Positions 1 through 8,918 of a stretch of 64,000 nucleotides of DNA are shown one piece after another. Position 1 is the first letter of the stretch. Every line of letters starts with the position of its first letter. A program made the position numbers and the translations under genes. This DNA comes from JBCCTX01 sp039197765 (lineage in GTDB: Bacteria; Bacteroidota; Bacteroidia; J057), in assembly GCA_039197765.1 (NCBI GenBank), contig JBCCTX010000001.1:36575-100574 (forward strand), in the 5' to 3' direction. Below the pieces are notes generated by a model that ran no database searches, was not told the DNA's origin, and saw nothing but the letters and a program-made list of their open reading frames with translations.

Positions 1-590
1 CGCTCAAAATAAGCTTGCTGGCTAGCTGAAATGTCGCCTGTTTTGCCGGTCGTCGAATCTGTTGAGACCATGTAAATAAACCCATTGGACAACTCATCTA
101 TCTTGCGTATTCGCTCTTCAGAGGTCTGAGGGGAAATGAGGAAAATATTAGATAGATTGTACTGTTCGAATAGGTCTTTGTAGAAATGTTCGTACTCGTA
201 TATAGGCACATCCGGGAGGATAAGGCCATCGATTCCCGTATCTGCTGCATCTTGGCAGAACCGCTCTATTCCGTATTGAAGTACAGGATTTATATATCCC
301 ATCAATAACATAGGGATCTCGACAGTGTCTCTAATCCCTTTAAGTTGTTGAAATAATCGCTCTAAGGTCATGCCATTATTCAGCGCCTGCTGGTTGCTAG
401 CTTGAATCGTTGGGCCATCTGCAATGGGATCGGAAAAGGGCATGCCTATCTCAATGAGGTCAACTCCTGAATGGGCGAGGGCCTGAATGATGGTTGGAGT
501 ATCCTCCAAATGAGGATAACCCGCGGTACAGTATATGTTTAGCACCTCCTTCGGTTTCTGTTGGAAGAGCGTAATGATTCGATTGTTCAT
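1..590 (-). CDS. trpA: Tryptophan synthase alpha subunit, partial (3' end off window)
   Basis: The alpha subunit cleaves indole-3-glycerol phosphate to indole and glyceraldehyde 3-phosphate, passing indole to TrpB through a tunnel. Reading the minus strand from an ATG at 590 gives about 196 residues before the window edge, so the C-terminal quarter is missing and no stop is seen. The N-terminal part carries the catalytic Glu (E47 in DLIEIGMPFSDP) and Asp (D58 in PIADGP), matching Glu49 and Asp60 of the E. coli enzyme. It lies 49 bp downstream of trpB and is the last visible gene of the trp operon. Identification is secure; only its 3' boundary and what follows it are unknown. Confidence 0.96.
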   Translation of the reverse strand, partial: MNNRIITLFQQKPKEVLNIYCTAGYPHLEDTPTIIQALAHSGVDLIEIGMPFSDPIADGPTIQASNQQALNNGMTLERLFQQLKGIRDTVEIPMLLMGYINPVLQYGIERFCQDAADTGIDGLILPDVPIYEYEHFYKDLFEQYNLSNIFLISPQTSEERIRKIDELSNGFIYMVSTDSTTGKTGDISASQQAYFE

Positions 591-639
591 TGTGGATTTC
601 CTTATTTCTCATGTTACTCACAGGTCAATTACCTCACAA

Positions 640-1854
640 CTAAGAAGTAGTTGTCGCGCGCTCCTCTTGCCTCTCTTCTATATACTTTATATACGTTTGT
701 AAATCTTTATCCCCACGACCCGAGAGGTTGATCACTACGGATTCCTCCGGTCCAAAATCCTTCTTGTCCAAGACAGCAAAGGCATGAGCGGTTTCAATAG
801 CTGGAATTATACCTTCAACCTCGCTGAGTTTGTATCCCCAATCCATAGCTTCCTCATCGGTGATGTAGAAGAATTCTGCTCGTTGGGTATCAAATAGGTG
901 TGCATGAATAGGGCCAATACCAGGATAGTCTAGCCCAGCAGAAATGGAATGAGGTTCAACTACTTGCCCATCTGGCGTTTGCATTAGGATGGTACGACTC
1001 CCGTGTAGAACACCTGGTTTTCCTAGGTAGGTTGTCGCAGCAGATTTACCCGATTCCAATCCAAGTCCTGCAGCTTCCGCTGCGATGAGGTTGACTTGCG
1101 GGCGATCTAGGAAATGATAAAATGCACCCATGGCATTACTCCCTCCTCCTACACAGGCGATTACGTGATCTGGATCTTTTTTCCCTATCTTTTCTTCCAG
1201 CTGCCATTGGATTTCTTCACTAATCACGGCTTGAAAACGAGCAACCATATCGGGGTAGGGGTGTGGCCCTACCACAGATCCTATAATGTAATGAGTGTCT
1301 TTGGGATTATTAATCCAATGCCGCATGGCTTCGTTGGTGGCGTCTTTCAACGTTTGACTTCCCGAGGTCGCTGGGACAACCTCAGCCCCCAACATACGCA
1401 TGCGTTGGACATTTGGTGCCTGTCGCTCAATGTCTACCGCTCCCATATATACAATACATTCCATCCCCATGAGGGCACATACAGTGGCGGTAGCCACTCC
1501 ATGTTGCCCTGCTCCTGTTTCAGCGATAATCTTCTCTTTGCCTAATTTTTGAGCCATTAGAATCTGCCCCATGGTATTGTTTACCTTGTGAGCGCCAGTA
1601 TGACATAGGTCTTCCCGTTTTAAATAGATCTGGGTACCGTAGGCCTGAGAAAGTCGTTTGGCGAAATACAAGGGGGTAGGTCTTCCCACATAATCCTTTA
1701 ACAATTGTCGAAATTCTTTTTGGAAGGCCTCCGATTCACTGATTTCTATATAGGAGTTCCGCAATTGCTCTATATTGGGATGAAGCATTTCTGGGATATA
1801 TGCTCCTCCAAATTGGCCATAGTAGCCTTGTTCATTTACGGTAAATGGTGACAT
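640..1854 (-). CDS. trpB: Tryptophan synthase beta subunit
   Basis: This PLP enzyme condenses indole with L-serine to make tryptophan, as the beta partner of TrpA. The 404-residue length is normal for the classic TrpB1 form. The PLP-binding lysine is K90 in HTGAHKVNN, and the glycine-rich phosphate-binding loop GGGSNAMG is present in the second half. The start MSPFTVNEQGYYGQFGG is the usual N-terminus of the family. It sits between trpF (52 bp gap) and trpA (49 bp gap) in the trp operon and should share the attenuator upstream of trpE. Confidence 0.98.
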   Translation of the reverse strand: MSPFTVNEQGYYGQFGGAYIPEMLHPNIEQLRNSYIEISESEAFQKEFRQLLKDYVGRPTPLYFAKRLSQAYGTQIYLKREDLCHTGAHKVNNTMGQILMAQKLGKEKIIAETGAGQHGVATATVCALMGMECIVYMGAVDIERQAPNVQRMRMLGAEVVPATSGSQTLKDATNEAMRHWINNPKDTHYIIGSVVGPHPYPDMVARFQAVISEEIQWQLEEKIGKKDPDHVIACVGGGSNAMGAFYHFLDRPQVNLIAAEAAGLGLESGKSAATTYLGKPGVLHGSRTILMQTPDGQVVEPHSISAGLDYPGIGPIHAHLFDTQRAEFFYITDEEAMDWGYKLSEVEGIIPAIETAHAFAVLDKKDFGPEESVVINLSGRGDKDLQTYIKYIEERQEERATTTS

Positions 1855-1906
1855 AGGTAATTAGTTGGTTAATGTATGGTCCGCTGTATTTAGGATGGTT
1901 TTATTT

Positions 1907-2536
1907 CTATTTCAAGGAATCAATTTCTTGCTTGAAGGTATGGACCTTTGCAATGTCCTTTCTTCCAGGTTCTAGTTCGAATTTGCTATTGATGTCCAAA
2001 GCATAAAGCATAGGATGATGGAATGCATAAATTTCGTGAATATGCTCTGGACTAATCCCCCCACTTAGAAAAAAAGGGATATCCTCTGCATACTGATTTA
2101 ATGTTTCCCATTGAAAACGCACGCCATTTCCACCCGGTTTTTCCCCTTTGGTATCGAAGAGAAAATAGTCCACCACCCCTTTGTAGTCTTTTAAAGCAGA
2201 AAAGTCAAAGGCCTTTTTTCCAATGGAAAATGCTTTGATAACAATCAGTCCTTTTTGTCGGAGAGACCTGCAAAAAGCTGGAGTTTCTTTTCCGTGTAAC
2301 TGGACGGCTTGCAAGGTATACATCTGTGCCATCTCTAGAATGTATTCCTCCGTCTCATTGACAAATACACCGACCAATTGGGTAGAACCCAAAGGGGGAA
2401 CTTCATTTGGATCAAGTATCCCCTCCACGTGTCTCGCCGATTTTTCATAGAAAATCAAGCCCATATAATCGGGAGGTTTTTGAAGTAAGGCGATTATATT
2501 TTGGGGATATTTCATCCCACATACCTTGAGTTTCAT
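1907..2536 (-). CDS. trpF: Phosphoribosylanthranilate isomerase
   Basis: TrpF catalyses the Amadori rearrangement of phosphoribosylanthranilate, the third step of tryptophan synthesis. The protein is 209 residues, a single TIM barrel of normal size. The general-base cysteine is C7 in LKVCGMK and the general-acid aspartate lies in the LFDTKGEKPGGNG segment. The phosphate-binding glycines are in FFLSGGISPEH. TrpF and TrpC are separate genes here, unlike the fused enterobacterial trpCF. The 81 bp gap to trpC contains part of the dispersed AGTCC-type repeat. Confidence 0.97.
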   Translation of the reverse strand: MKLKVCGMKYPQNIIALLQKPPDYMGLIFYEKSARHVEGILDPNEVPPLGSTQLVGVFVNETEEYILEMAQMYTLQAVQLHGKETPAFCRSLRQKGLIVIKAFSIGKKAFDFSALKDYKGVVDYFLFDTKGEKPGGNGVRFQWETLNQYAEDIPFFLSGGISPEHIHEIYAFHHPMLYALDINSKFELEPGRKDIAKVHTFKQEIDSLK

Positions 2537-2617
2537 ATTGGGTTAATTTGTCGAAGGTCTGTGATCGGTTGTTGCATGTGAAATGGATGAGATTTACTCT
2601 TATACACGAAACCACAA

Positions 2618-3433
2618 CTACTGGCTACCGACTACTGACTCGTTTTGGACTCTTTTTACAAACTCCCTACAGGCCTGCCCGGGATCTTGTGTTTCCATAA
2701 AGCGCTGCCCCATCAGGAAGCCTTTGAACCCTACCTCGCGTAAGCGCAGAACCTCTTTGGGATCACTCAGTCCACTTTCAGCTACTTTTACAAATTCGTT
2801 AGGGATTCTTTCAGAGAGACTTAAAGAGGTATGAATGTCTACAGTGAAATCCTTTAAGTTCCGATTATTAACGCCGACTAGGTCGATATGTTCATTGAGA
2901 CTTCGATCAAGTTCCTCTTGGTTGTGTACCTCCATGAGGACTTCCAATTGTAGGCTGTGTGCAAATAGGGCTAATTGTTTTATTTCTTCGGGAGTCAGAA
3001 TGGCTGCGATCAACAGAATCACGTCTGCTCCCATGGCCCTTGCCTCCAAAATTTGAAATGTATCTAGGATGAAATCCTTTCGAAGGATCGGAATTTGAAG
3101 AATGCTGCGCGCTTGCTCAACGTCTTCTTTTTGCCCCATAAAGAATGTTCCATCTGTGAGTACAGAAACCCCACTTACGCCCGCCTCTTGATAGGCTCCT
3201 ACTGTATCTTTTACTGTGGCGGTATCATTGATAATACCTTGAGAGGGAGACTTGCGTTTAAATTCGGCAATAATACCGGAGGCACCATCCGAAGTGAGTT
3301 GGGCCTTCAGCGAAACGCGGGGAAGTTCAAAGAGCGGTGAACGTTCCAATTCTTTTGCCGCTAGCCTTTGCTGCAACGCAGCAAGTTCTTTTTGTTTGTG
3401 TAAAACGATTTTATCTAGGATGTTCATGAGCAC
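2618..3433 (-). CDS. trpC: Indole-3-glycerol phosphate synthase
   Basis: TrpC closes the indole ring by decarboxylating CdRP to indole-3-glycerol phosphate. The protein has 271 residues; the likely start is the ATG at 3433 or the next one two codons later, MNILDKIV. Signature segments include IIAEFKRKSPSQG near residues 55-67 (catalytic lysine), EVLMEVHNQEEL (glutamate), VGVNNRNL and VAESGL. The last eight residues (ESVVGSQ and stop) are encoded by a copy of the dispersed AGTCAGTAGTCGG-type repeat, so the C-terminus seems to have been reset by repeat insertion. The 85 bp gap to trpD holds nothing I recognise. Confidence 0.97.
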   Translation of the reverse strand: MLMNILDKIVLHKQKELAALQQRLAAKELERSPLFELPRVSLKAQLTSDGASGIIAEFKRKSPSQGIINDTATVKDTVGAYQEAGVSGVSVLTDGTFFMGQKEDVEQARSILQIPILRKDFILDTFQILEARAMGADVILLIAAILTPEEIKQLALFAHSLQLEVLMEVHNQEELDRSLNEHIDLVGVNNRNLKDFTVDIHTSLSLSERIPNEFVKVAESGLSDPKEVLRLREVGFKGFLMGQRFMETQDPGQACREFVKRVQNESVVGSQ

Positions 3434-3518
3434 TTAGTATTGTTAGTTTCTTTTATAATCTTTTTTCCACCCTTATTTCTCCAGAATTCCTATACCGTTC
3501 AAAATTTTCCTATCCACA

Positions 3519-4529
3519 TCACTGACCCACAAAACCCTTGAATGTTTCATTAGCTTTCCCAGATTCCAGGGAAACCCTTGCTGCTGCAACTGCATCAGCC
3601 ATACTTAATTCGGGCCGAGCACACTGAATCGCAAGCCCAGCGTTGGCCAATACAACTTCTTTTTGGGCAAGGGTTCCTTCGTTTTTCAATACCTTTTCAA
3701 AAATTGCAGCGGCCTCAGGCACTGAATTACCTCCAAATAAAGCCTCAGGTGTATGGGAACTCAGGGTAAGCTCTTCGGGTAACACTACCTGTTCCCCGCC
3801 TCTCCGAATGATTTTGGCGGGACCCGTGAGGGATACCTCATCATAGCCGTCCAAGGCATGGACTATGGCAAATTCTTTGTCGGTTTTCTGGTAGATGTAA
3901 CCATAGAGTCTGGCTAATTCCAAACTGAAGACGCCTACAAGTTGCCTACGAGGAAAGGCAGGATTTACCATGGGGCCTAGCATATTGAAGAAAGTCTTAA
4001 GTTTCAGTTCTCTTCGAATAGGAGCCACATGCTTCATAGCAGGATGAAATAGGGGCGCATGGATAAAGCAGATGTTGTAGTCCTCCAAGGATCGCTTAAG
4101 GGCATCGGGGTCATTGGTGAAGGTATAGCCAAAATATTCAATCATGTTCGACGATCCTGAAACGGAGGATACACCATAATTTCCGTGTTTCGTTACCTTT
4201 ACGCCCGCTCCAGCAGCTACAAAAGAAGATAAGGTTGAAATATTGAAGGTATCCTTGCCGTCTCCCCCTGTACCACATAAATCTATGGGGTCAAATTCTG
4301 CCAGGTCCAATGCGATACAGAGTTCTAACATCGCTTCGCGGAAGCCAGAAAGTTCTTCTACCGTTATGCTGCGCATGTTGAATACCGTAAGGAAAGCCGA
4401 TACTTGAGCTGGGGGGTAGTTTCCACCTGCGGCAATATCTTGGAGGACCTTTTTTGCTTCCGCTTTGGTCAACGTATTGTGTTCAAATAGGTGATTGAGT
4501 AGGTCTTTCATAGTTACATTTCTAGCCAA
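3519..4529 (-). CDS. trpD: Anthranilate phosphoribosyltransferase
   Basis: TrpD transfers the phosphoribosyl group of PRPP to anthranilate. At 336 residues it is full length. The PRPP-binding loop GTGGDGKDTFNIS starts at residue 85, KHGNYGVSSVSGSSN follows, and the glycine-rich and RRELKLKTFFNMLGP segments that bind anthranilate and metal are present. The gene overlaps the end of trpG by 16 bp, which implies translational coupling. TrpG is a separate protein here rather than fused to TrpD. Confidence 0.98.
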   Translation of the reverse strand: MARNVTMKDLLNHLFEHNTLTKAEAKKVLQDIAAGGNYPPAQVSAFLTVFNMRSITVEELSGFREAMLELCIALDLAEFDPIDLCGTGGDGKDTFNISTLSSFVAAGAGVKVTKHGNYGVSSVSGSSNMIEYFGYTFTNDPDALKRSLEDYNICFIHAPLFHPAMKHVAPIRRELKLKTFFNMLGPMVNPAFPRRQLVGVFSLELARLYGYIYQKTDKEFAIVHALDGYDEVSLTGPAKIIRRGGEQVVLPEELTLSSHTPEALFGGNSVPEAAAIFEKVLKNEGTLAQKEVVLANAGLAIQCARPELSMADAVAAARVSLESGKANETFKGFVGQ

Positions 4530-5089
4530 TTTTTCATCAGACGGATTCCGTGTTCTGTAATAACGGATTCGGGATGGAATTGCACTCCATACACAGGATA
4601 TTCCTTGTGCTTAATGGCCATAATACAGGCCTGGTCATCTACAGCTAAAACGCTTAATTTGCCATTTATGGAGGTGGGGTCTACCGCCCAGGAATGATAC
4701 CTCGCCACTTGGAATATAGCGGGTAGGCCATCAAACAGGGGATCTTCCGTTATATCTATTTTTGTAGGGGTAGCAACTCCATGCAAAACCTCTTTGAGGT
4801 TGTACAGGCGGGCTCCAAACCCCTCGGCGATGGCCTGATGTCCTAGACATACGCCCAGGATGTGTTTGGTTGAGGCATACTGGCGAATAAGCTCAGGCAT
4901 GATTCCTGCTTCCTCCGGAAGGCCAGGGCCTGGGGAAAGCAATACCTTTTCATATGCATTAACAGCACCCAACTCAATGCGGTCGTTTCGGAAAACATCC
5001 ATTTGGTCTCCATAGCCAAGTTCCCTGATGATATGAACTAGGTTGAAGGTAAAGGAGTCGTAATTGTCTAGTACCAGTATCTTAGGCAT
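4514..5089 (-). CDS. trpG: Anthranilate synthase component II, glutamine amidotransferase
   Basis: TrpG releases ammonia from glutamine for TrpE. The reading frame stays open 39 codons upstream, but the ATG at 5089 gives the typical start MPKILVLDNYDSFTFN and a 191-residue protein, so I use that. The class I amidotransferase triad is visible: C81 in GVCLGHQ, H172 and E174 in QFHPES. The start overlaps the 3' end of trpE by 8 bp and the end overlaps trpD by 16 bp. It could also serve para-aminobenzoate synthesis as a shared subunit; no pabB is seen here. Confidence 0.96.
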   Translation of the reverse strand: MPKILVLDNYDSFTFNLVHIIRELGYGDQMDVFRNDRIELGAVNAYEKVLLSPGPGLPEEAGIMPELIRQYASTKHILGVCLGHQAIAEGFGARLYNLKEVLHGVATPTKIDITEDPLFDGLPAIFQVARYHSWAVDPTSINGKLSVLAVDDQACIMAIKHKEYPVYGVQFHPESVITEHGIRLMKNWLEM

Positions 5090-6509
5090 AGCTTTCTTGT
5101 ATGTTGATTTCTTTGGCCAGGTTAATAGCTGTTCGCAAGGCCATAAGCTTGTTGTGCACTTCCTGTAGTTCACTTGCAGGGTCGGATTTGGAAACAATCC
5201 CTGCACCTGCTTGGTAATACAATTGATTTCCTTTGCTTAAAAAGGAGCGGATCATAATCGCTTGGTTGAAGTTTCCATCAAAACCCAAATACCCGATACA
5301 TCCACCGTAATACCCTCGGTTTCCGTTTTCGTATTGATTGATGAGCTGCATGGCCCTATGCTTGGGTGCTCCGGAAAGGGTTCCTGCTGGAAAGGTATCT
5401 GCAACGAGTTGAAGGGATGAAACAGAAGCATCTATTTCTGCTGTAACTTTAGATACCAAGTGGATGACATGAGAGAAGTATTGAACCTCTTTGAAGGTAT
5501 CTACCTTTACGTCTTTTCCATTTCTGCTAAGGTCATTTCTCGCCAAATCTACCAGCATGATGTGCTCTGCATTCTCTTTGGGGTCCTCAGACAACTGCTT
5601 AGCAAGTTCCTGATCTTGCTGATCATTCCCCGTTCTGCGGAAGGTCCCTGCAATGGGGTGAATTTCTGCCATACCCTGATTGATCACCAACTGTGCCTCA
5701 GGGGAGGAACCAAAGATTTTGAAGGTGCCGTAATCGCAGTAAAAGAGGTAGGGAGAGGGATTGATAGATCTTAAGGTCCTGTAGACATTAAACTCATCCC
5801 CTAAAAAGCCCTGATAAAAACGCCTTGCAAGGACGATTTGGAATACATCTCCCAATTGGCAATGGTCTTTACCTTTTTGAATGATCGCAAGAAATTCTTC
5901 ATCACTCAGATTGGTCTTTTCCTCTTCCACAGTTTCAAAATTGTATAAGGGAACGGTGGGATTTACCAGCAGGCTTTGGATATGCTTAATTTGACTTGGG
6001 CCTTCTTCATAGCTATGTTCGAAAATATACAACTCATTGTTGAAGTGGTTGATGACTACCAGATATTTATATAACTGGTACAAGATATCAGGGATCTGGC
6101 GATCCGAGTCTGTGTAGGTGTCAATTTCGATATCTTCATAGTGTCGCACGGTGTCATAAGATTGATAGCCAAACAACCCTGCATAGCTGAATTTCATCTG
6201 TAAATCTTCGATCTGGAAGCTATCAATAAAGCTTTGCAAGAGCGCAGGAACTGTATGTGAAGAATCAACAGGTGTTGCCGTTTCTGATCCATCGGGAAAT
6301 TGCTGTGTAACTATTCCTTTTTGTAACTCAAACCGAGCGAGTGGCTCGCAGCAAATGAAGGAATAGGTATTTTCATTACCATGATAGTCTGAACTTTCCA
6401 ACAGGATGGAATTGGCATATCGATCCCGTAGGCGTAAATACACACTAACTGGCGTTACCGTATCGGCCAGCATTTTCTTGTATTGGGTGTGAAGTTTAAA
6501 GGGTTTCAT
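5082..6509 (-). CDS. trpE: Anthranilate synthase component I
   Basis: TrpE converts chorismate plus ammonia to anthranilate, the committed step. The 475-residue protein has an N-terminal domain with the tryptophan feedback-site element LLESSDYHG near residue 37, and a C-terminal chorismate-binding domain with IHPIAGTFRRTG, DLARNDL and FPAGTLSGAPKHRA. It is the first structural gene of the operon. The ATG at 6509 lies about 75 nt downstream of an intrinsic terminator that forms the last part of a trp attenuator. A degenerate copy of the AGTCC-type repeat lies just upstream of the start. Confidence 0.98.
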   Translation of the reverse strand: MKPFKLHTQYKKMLADTVTPVSVYLRLRDRYANSILLESSDYHGNENTYSFICCEPLARFELQKGIVTQQFPDGSETATPVDSSHTVPALLQSFIDSFQIEDLQMKFSYAGLFGYQSYDTVRHYEDIEIDTYTDSDRQIPDILYQLYKYLVVINHFNNELYIFEHSYEEGPSQIKHIQSLLVNPTVPLYNFETVEEEKTNLSDEEFLAIIQKGKDHCQLGDVFQIVLARRFYQGFLGDEFNVYRTLRSINPSPYLFYCDYGTFKIFGSSPEAQLVINQGMAEIHPIAGTFRRTGNDQQDQELAKQLSEDPKENAEHIMLVDLARNDLSRNGKDVKVDTFKEVQYFSHVIHLVSKVTAEIDASVSSLQLVADTFPAGTLSGAPKHRAMQLINQYENGNRGYYGGCIGYLGFDGNFNQAIMIRSFLSKGNQLYYQAGAGIVSKSDPASELQEVHNKLMALRTAINLAKEINIQESYA

Positions 6510-6584
6510 GAAATAGGTAGTCTATGGTCTATGGTTAATATTTAGATCGAAAAATACTCTTTGTGAACGAAGAAAATAGCACAA

Positions 6585-6625
6585 TAAATAAAAAAGAGCT
6601 TACGCCCTAGGCAGTAAACTCTCTT
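6585..6625 (-). terminator. Attenuator terminator of the trp operon
   Basis: On the minus strand the arm AGAGTTTACTGCC (6610-6622) pairs with GGCGTAAGCTCT (6595-6606) across a TAG loop, with one bulged A and one mismatch, and is followed at once by TTTTTTATTTATT. It lies between the leader peptide and trpE. Its 5' arm can alternatively pair with GGCGGTGA at 6654-6661, which would prevent termination. Confidence 0.85.
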
Positions 6626-6653
6626 ATTTTTTTATCAAATAAAGAAATAGGTA

Positions 6654-6719
6654 TCACCGCCCATGAAGAATCATCGGACGCCACCACCAGTTATTCAATA
6701 TTTGATTAAATTTTTTCAA
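6654..6719 (-). CDS. trpL: Trp leader peptide (three tandem Trp codons)
   Basis: A 21-codon frame reads KKFNQILNNWWWRPMILHGR after a TTG start at 6719 and ends with TGA at 6654-6656. Three consecutive TGG codons occupy 6681-6689. No in-frame ATG precedes the Trp run, so the start would be TTG at 6719 or a second TTG seven codons on. It is too short to be found by ordinary gene calling. The position between a good promoter and an intrinsic terminator, ahead of trpE, together with the Trp run, makes the role as ribosome-stalling sensor of charged tRNA-Trp very likely. The exact start codon is inference. Confidence 0.85.
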   Translation of the reverse strand: MKKFNQILNNWWWRPMILHGR

Positions 6720-6739
6720 ATGGGTTTAAAATATGTCTG

Positions 6740-6768
6740 CTAATATAGAGTTTTTTTTAGTCTGTCAA
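6740..6768 (-). promoter_or_regulatory. Promoter of the trp operon
   Basis: On the minus strand TTG (6766-6768) is separated by 18 bp from TATATTAG (6740-6747), close to the Bacteroidota consensus TTG-N17-20-TAnnTTTG. Transcription would begin near 6733, some 14 nt before the leader peptide start. Confidence 0.65.
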
Positions 6769-6878
6769 AAAGATTAAAAAATTTTTGGCGTTTTTGGTAA
6801 TTCTATCTTTCGGGTATGGATTCTTCAAGCTTTCCAAGTGCGAAATTGGATAGATACTTATCTTCCTGCCTAAGTAGA

Positions 6879-7592
6879 TCAACTTCCTTTTAAGGACTGG
6901 ATAACGTCGTCCCGGTAGGCACGGCCAATGGAAATTACCTTTGAGCCAATCTCGATTTGCACGGCATTAAAGGCAGTAATCTTTTGAGTATTTACAATGA
7001 AGGACCTATGAATCCTCATGAATGCTGGAGTCAGCCTCTTTCCAAATTCACTGATCTTACCCTTTGTGATGATCTTCTTTTCCGCTGTACATATCCGAAC
7101 ATAGTCTTTTAGGCTTTCGATATACAGTATTTGGTCAAATGCTACCTTGATAAATTTTTTATTGGAATTGACATAGATGTGATCGTGTACTAAGGGGGAA
7201 GGGGAATGAGGCTCCCAAAAAGTTTCGGGGTTTGCCTGATACAGATTTTTAAATTTGTTGATTGCCTTAAAGAAGCGGGAAAAACTGATGGGTTTTAGTA
7301 AATAATCTACTACCTCTAATTCATAACTTTCTAGTGCATACTTTCGATGGGCGGTTGTAAAAATTACTTTGGGATGGGTATTCAGGGATTCTACAAAGTC
7401 AATGCCTGAGATGAAGGGCATTTGTATATCGAGGAAAATCAGTTCGATTTCCGTAGATCGAAGAAATTCAAAGGCCTTTAAAGGGTTCTGAAAACTTCCC
7501 AAGTGTTCCAGGTCAGGAATTTGCTTTATATGACCTTCGATCACTTGAATAGCTAATGGCTCATCGTCAATTATAATACAGGGAATAGACAT
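6879..7592 (-). CDS. LytTR-family response regulator
   Basis: This 237-residue protein has an N-terminal receiver domain with acidic pair DDEP at residues 9-12, phosphoacceptor D55 in LIFLDIQMP, and the conserved lysine in YLLKPISF. A C-terminal LytTR DNA-binding domain spans about residues 135-235, with FIKVAFDQILYIESLKDYVRI and FMRIHRSFIVN. It starts 6 bp after the kinase gene upstream and surely acts with it. LytTR regulators of this type bind direct repeats near promoters; the target is not evident, although the divergent serine hydrolase at 8919 is the nearest candidate. Confidence 0.93.
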   Translation of the reverse strand: MSIPCIIIDDEPLAIQVIEGHIKQIPDLEHLGSFQNPLKAFEFLRSTEIELIFLDIQMPFISGIDFVESLNTHPKVIFTTAHRKYALESYELEVVDYLLKPISFSRFFKAINKFKNLYQANPETFWEPHSPSPLVHDHIYVNSNKKFIKVAFDQILYIESLKDYVRICTAEKKIITKGKISEFGKRLTPAFMRIHRSFIVNTQKITAFNAVQIEIGSKVISIGRAYRDDVIQSLKGS

Positions 7593-7598
7593 AGGTTG

Positions 7599-8675
7599 TT
7601 AGCTCAGTACAATGGTTAATTCTAGGGTATAGGTATGTGCGTCTCCTTTTGTGTCTAATGTATACATCTTAGGGTAATTCAGTTCTAACTGTCGATTGAT
7701 GTTGGTAGAACCAAGTCCATTTCGTTTATGGGGAGTTTCATATGAGTTAGGCAGCTGGGGGATGGAATTGATGACCGTAAATTGAAGTAAATCTGTGTCA
7801 GTAACTAAGTTAATTTCGACCGTTGCTCCCTCAGGATTGGGACTTACCCCGTGTTTGAAGGCATTTTCGACCATTGAGAGTAAAATCATAGGTGCAATCG
7901 GGATGTCAGGTTGTAAAATGGCGTGGGTAAAACCTAATGCTAGTGCATTTCCATAGCGAAGTTTCTCCAATTCAATATAGCTTTTTATCATCTCGACCTC
8001 TTTACTTAATGGGATACGATTGGAGCTGCTTTCATGAAGAATATAATCTAAGAGTTCCGAAAGCTTCATTACAACTAAAGGAGCTGCATCGGATTTTGCT
8101 AAGGTTAGCGCATACAGATTATTTAGCGTGTTGAAAAGGAAATGGGGATTTATTTGCGCCTTAAGGAATTTGAGTTCGCTGGCTATTTTTTCTTTTTCCA
8201 AGACTTCCAATCTGTGTTTTTCTTCAAAGCGCTCTTTGACGACCTTTATGGCGAGCATGAGAAAAGCTGTGATATATACACCCGGGAAATAAACAGAAAA
8301 TAAATACAGGGGATCGCCTAGTATATCACCTAGAGATTCTTGCTCAAAATTTTCCCGAAAAACAGGCTCTGCTACATATATGGAACAAATGCGAGCCAAG
8401 GCAGAAAATACATATACAGCAAGTAAACAAGATATAGCAAAGGCTACATATTTTTTTCCTAAAAACAGCTTAGGGTACAAGTAATACACTAATGTGTAGG
8501 CGGCTAGGACCTGGGCCGGTAAGAGGGAGAGATAATAGATGATTTGGTAGATTAGAGGGCCAGGATTCAAGGAGGCCAAAAGGGTATACATGAGAAAGAA
8601 ACTTCCCCAGTACAGTAGGTGCATAGCCAGCCTGTTTTGAAGAATGCTATCTACTAAATTGAGACGGGACTTCAT
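7599..8675 (-). CDS. LytS-like sensor histidine kinase
   Basis: A membrane sensor kinase of 358 residues with four or so hydrophobic segments in the first 150 residues, then a short coiled coil (EEKHRLEVLEKEKIASELKFLKAQ). The His_kinase-family phosphoacceptor box is INPHFLFNTLNNLY with H178. The ATP-binding domain carries the N box MVENAFKHGV and the glycine motif NGLGSTNINRQL. No periplasmic sensor domain is visible, so the stimulus probably acts on the membrane part. It forms an operon with the LytTR regulator at 6879. Confidence 0.93.
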   Translation of the reverse strand: MKSRLNLVDSILQNRLAMHLLYWGSFFLMYTLLASLNPGPLIYQIIYYLSLLPAQVLAAYTLVYYLYPKLFLGKKYVAFAISCLLAVYVFSALARICSIYVAEPVFRENFEQESLGDILGDPLYLFSVYFPGVYITAFLMLAIKVVKERFEEKHRLEVLEKEKIASELKFLKAQINPHFLFNTLNNLYALTLAKSDAAPLVVMKLSELLDYILHESSSNRIPLSKEVEMIKSYIELEKLRYGNALALGFTHAILQPDIPIAPMILLSMVENAFKHGVSPNPEGATVEINLVTDTDLLQFTVINSIPQLPNSYETPHKRNGLGSTNINRQLELNYPKMYTLDTKGDAHTYTLELTIVLS

Positions 8676-8918
8676 CCTCCTATACTGGTGAAAATCCGCT
8701 TATTTTGCTAATTGGATCGCTAAAGAGCGTATATATACTCCCGAGGAGCCTTTTTCACATGATTAACTGCTTTTCGCTTCATGTTTGCTTTCTGGGGGGA
8801 ATAACAAGGTATTCATCGATTTTCTCACATAGGAACTTCTCTTTTTCCTTCCTTTGGTAAAGAACATCCTTATTTAGGGTCCCTTTAAGAACGTATTCCT
8901 TAACAACCTGGCATCTGT

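Larger units (their letters stand above)
6585..6733 (-). promoter_or_regulatory. Trp attenuator (mutually exclusive RNA hairpins)
   Basis: Three alternative pairings can be read from the minus-strand RNA. A 1:2 hairpin forms from CGTCC(G)ATG and CATGGGCG around the codons after the Trp run. A 2:3 antiterminator pairs GGCGGTGA (6654-6661, overlapping the leader stop) with TTACTGCC (6610-6617) over 8 bp with two G-U pairs. The 3:4 terminator is the hairpin at 6595-6622 followed by U residues. Stalling at the Trp codons would mask segment 1, allow 2:3 pairing and let transcription into trpE proceed. This is the enterobacterial logic in a different sequence. Confidence 0.82.

Noticed and set aside
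1114..1545. 143-codon plus-strand frame opposite trpB
   Set aside because: It is antisense to a conserved gene and encodes no recognisable protein.
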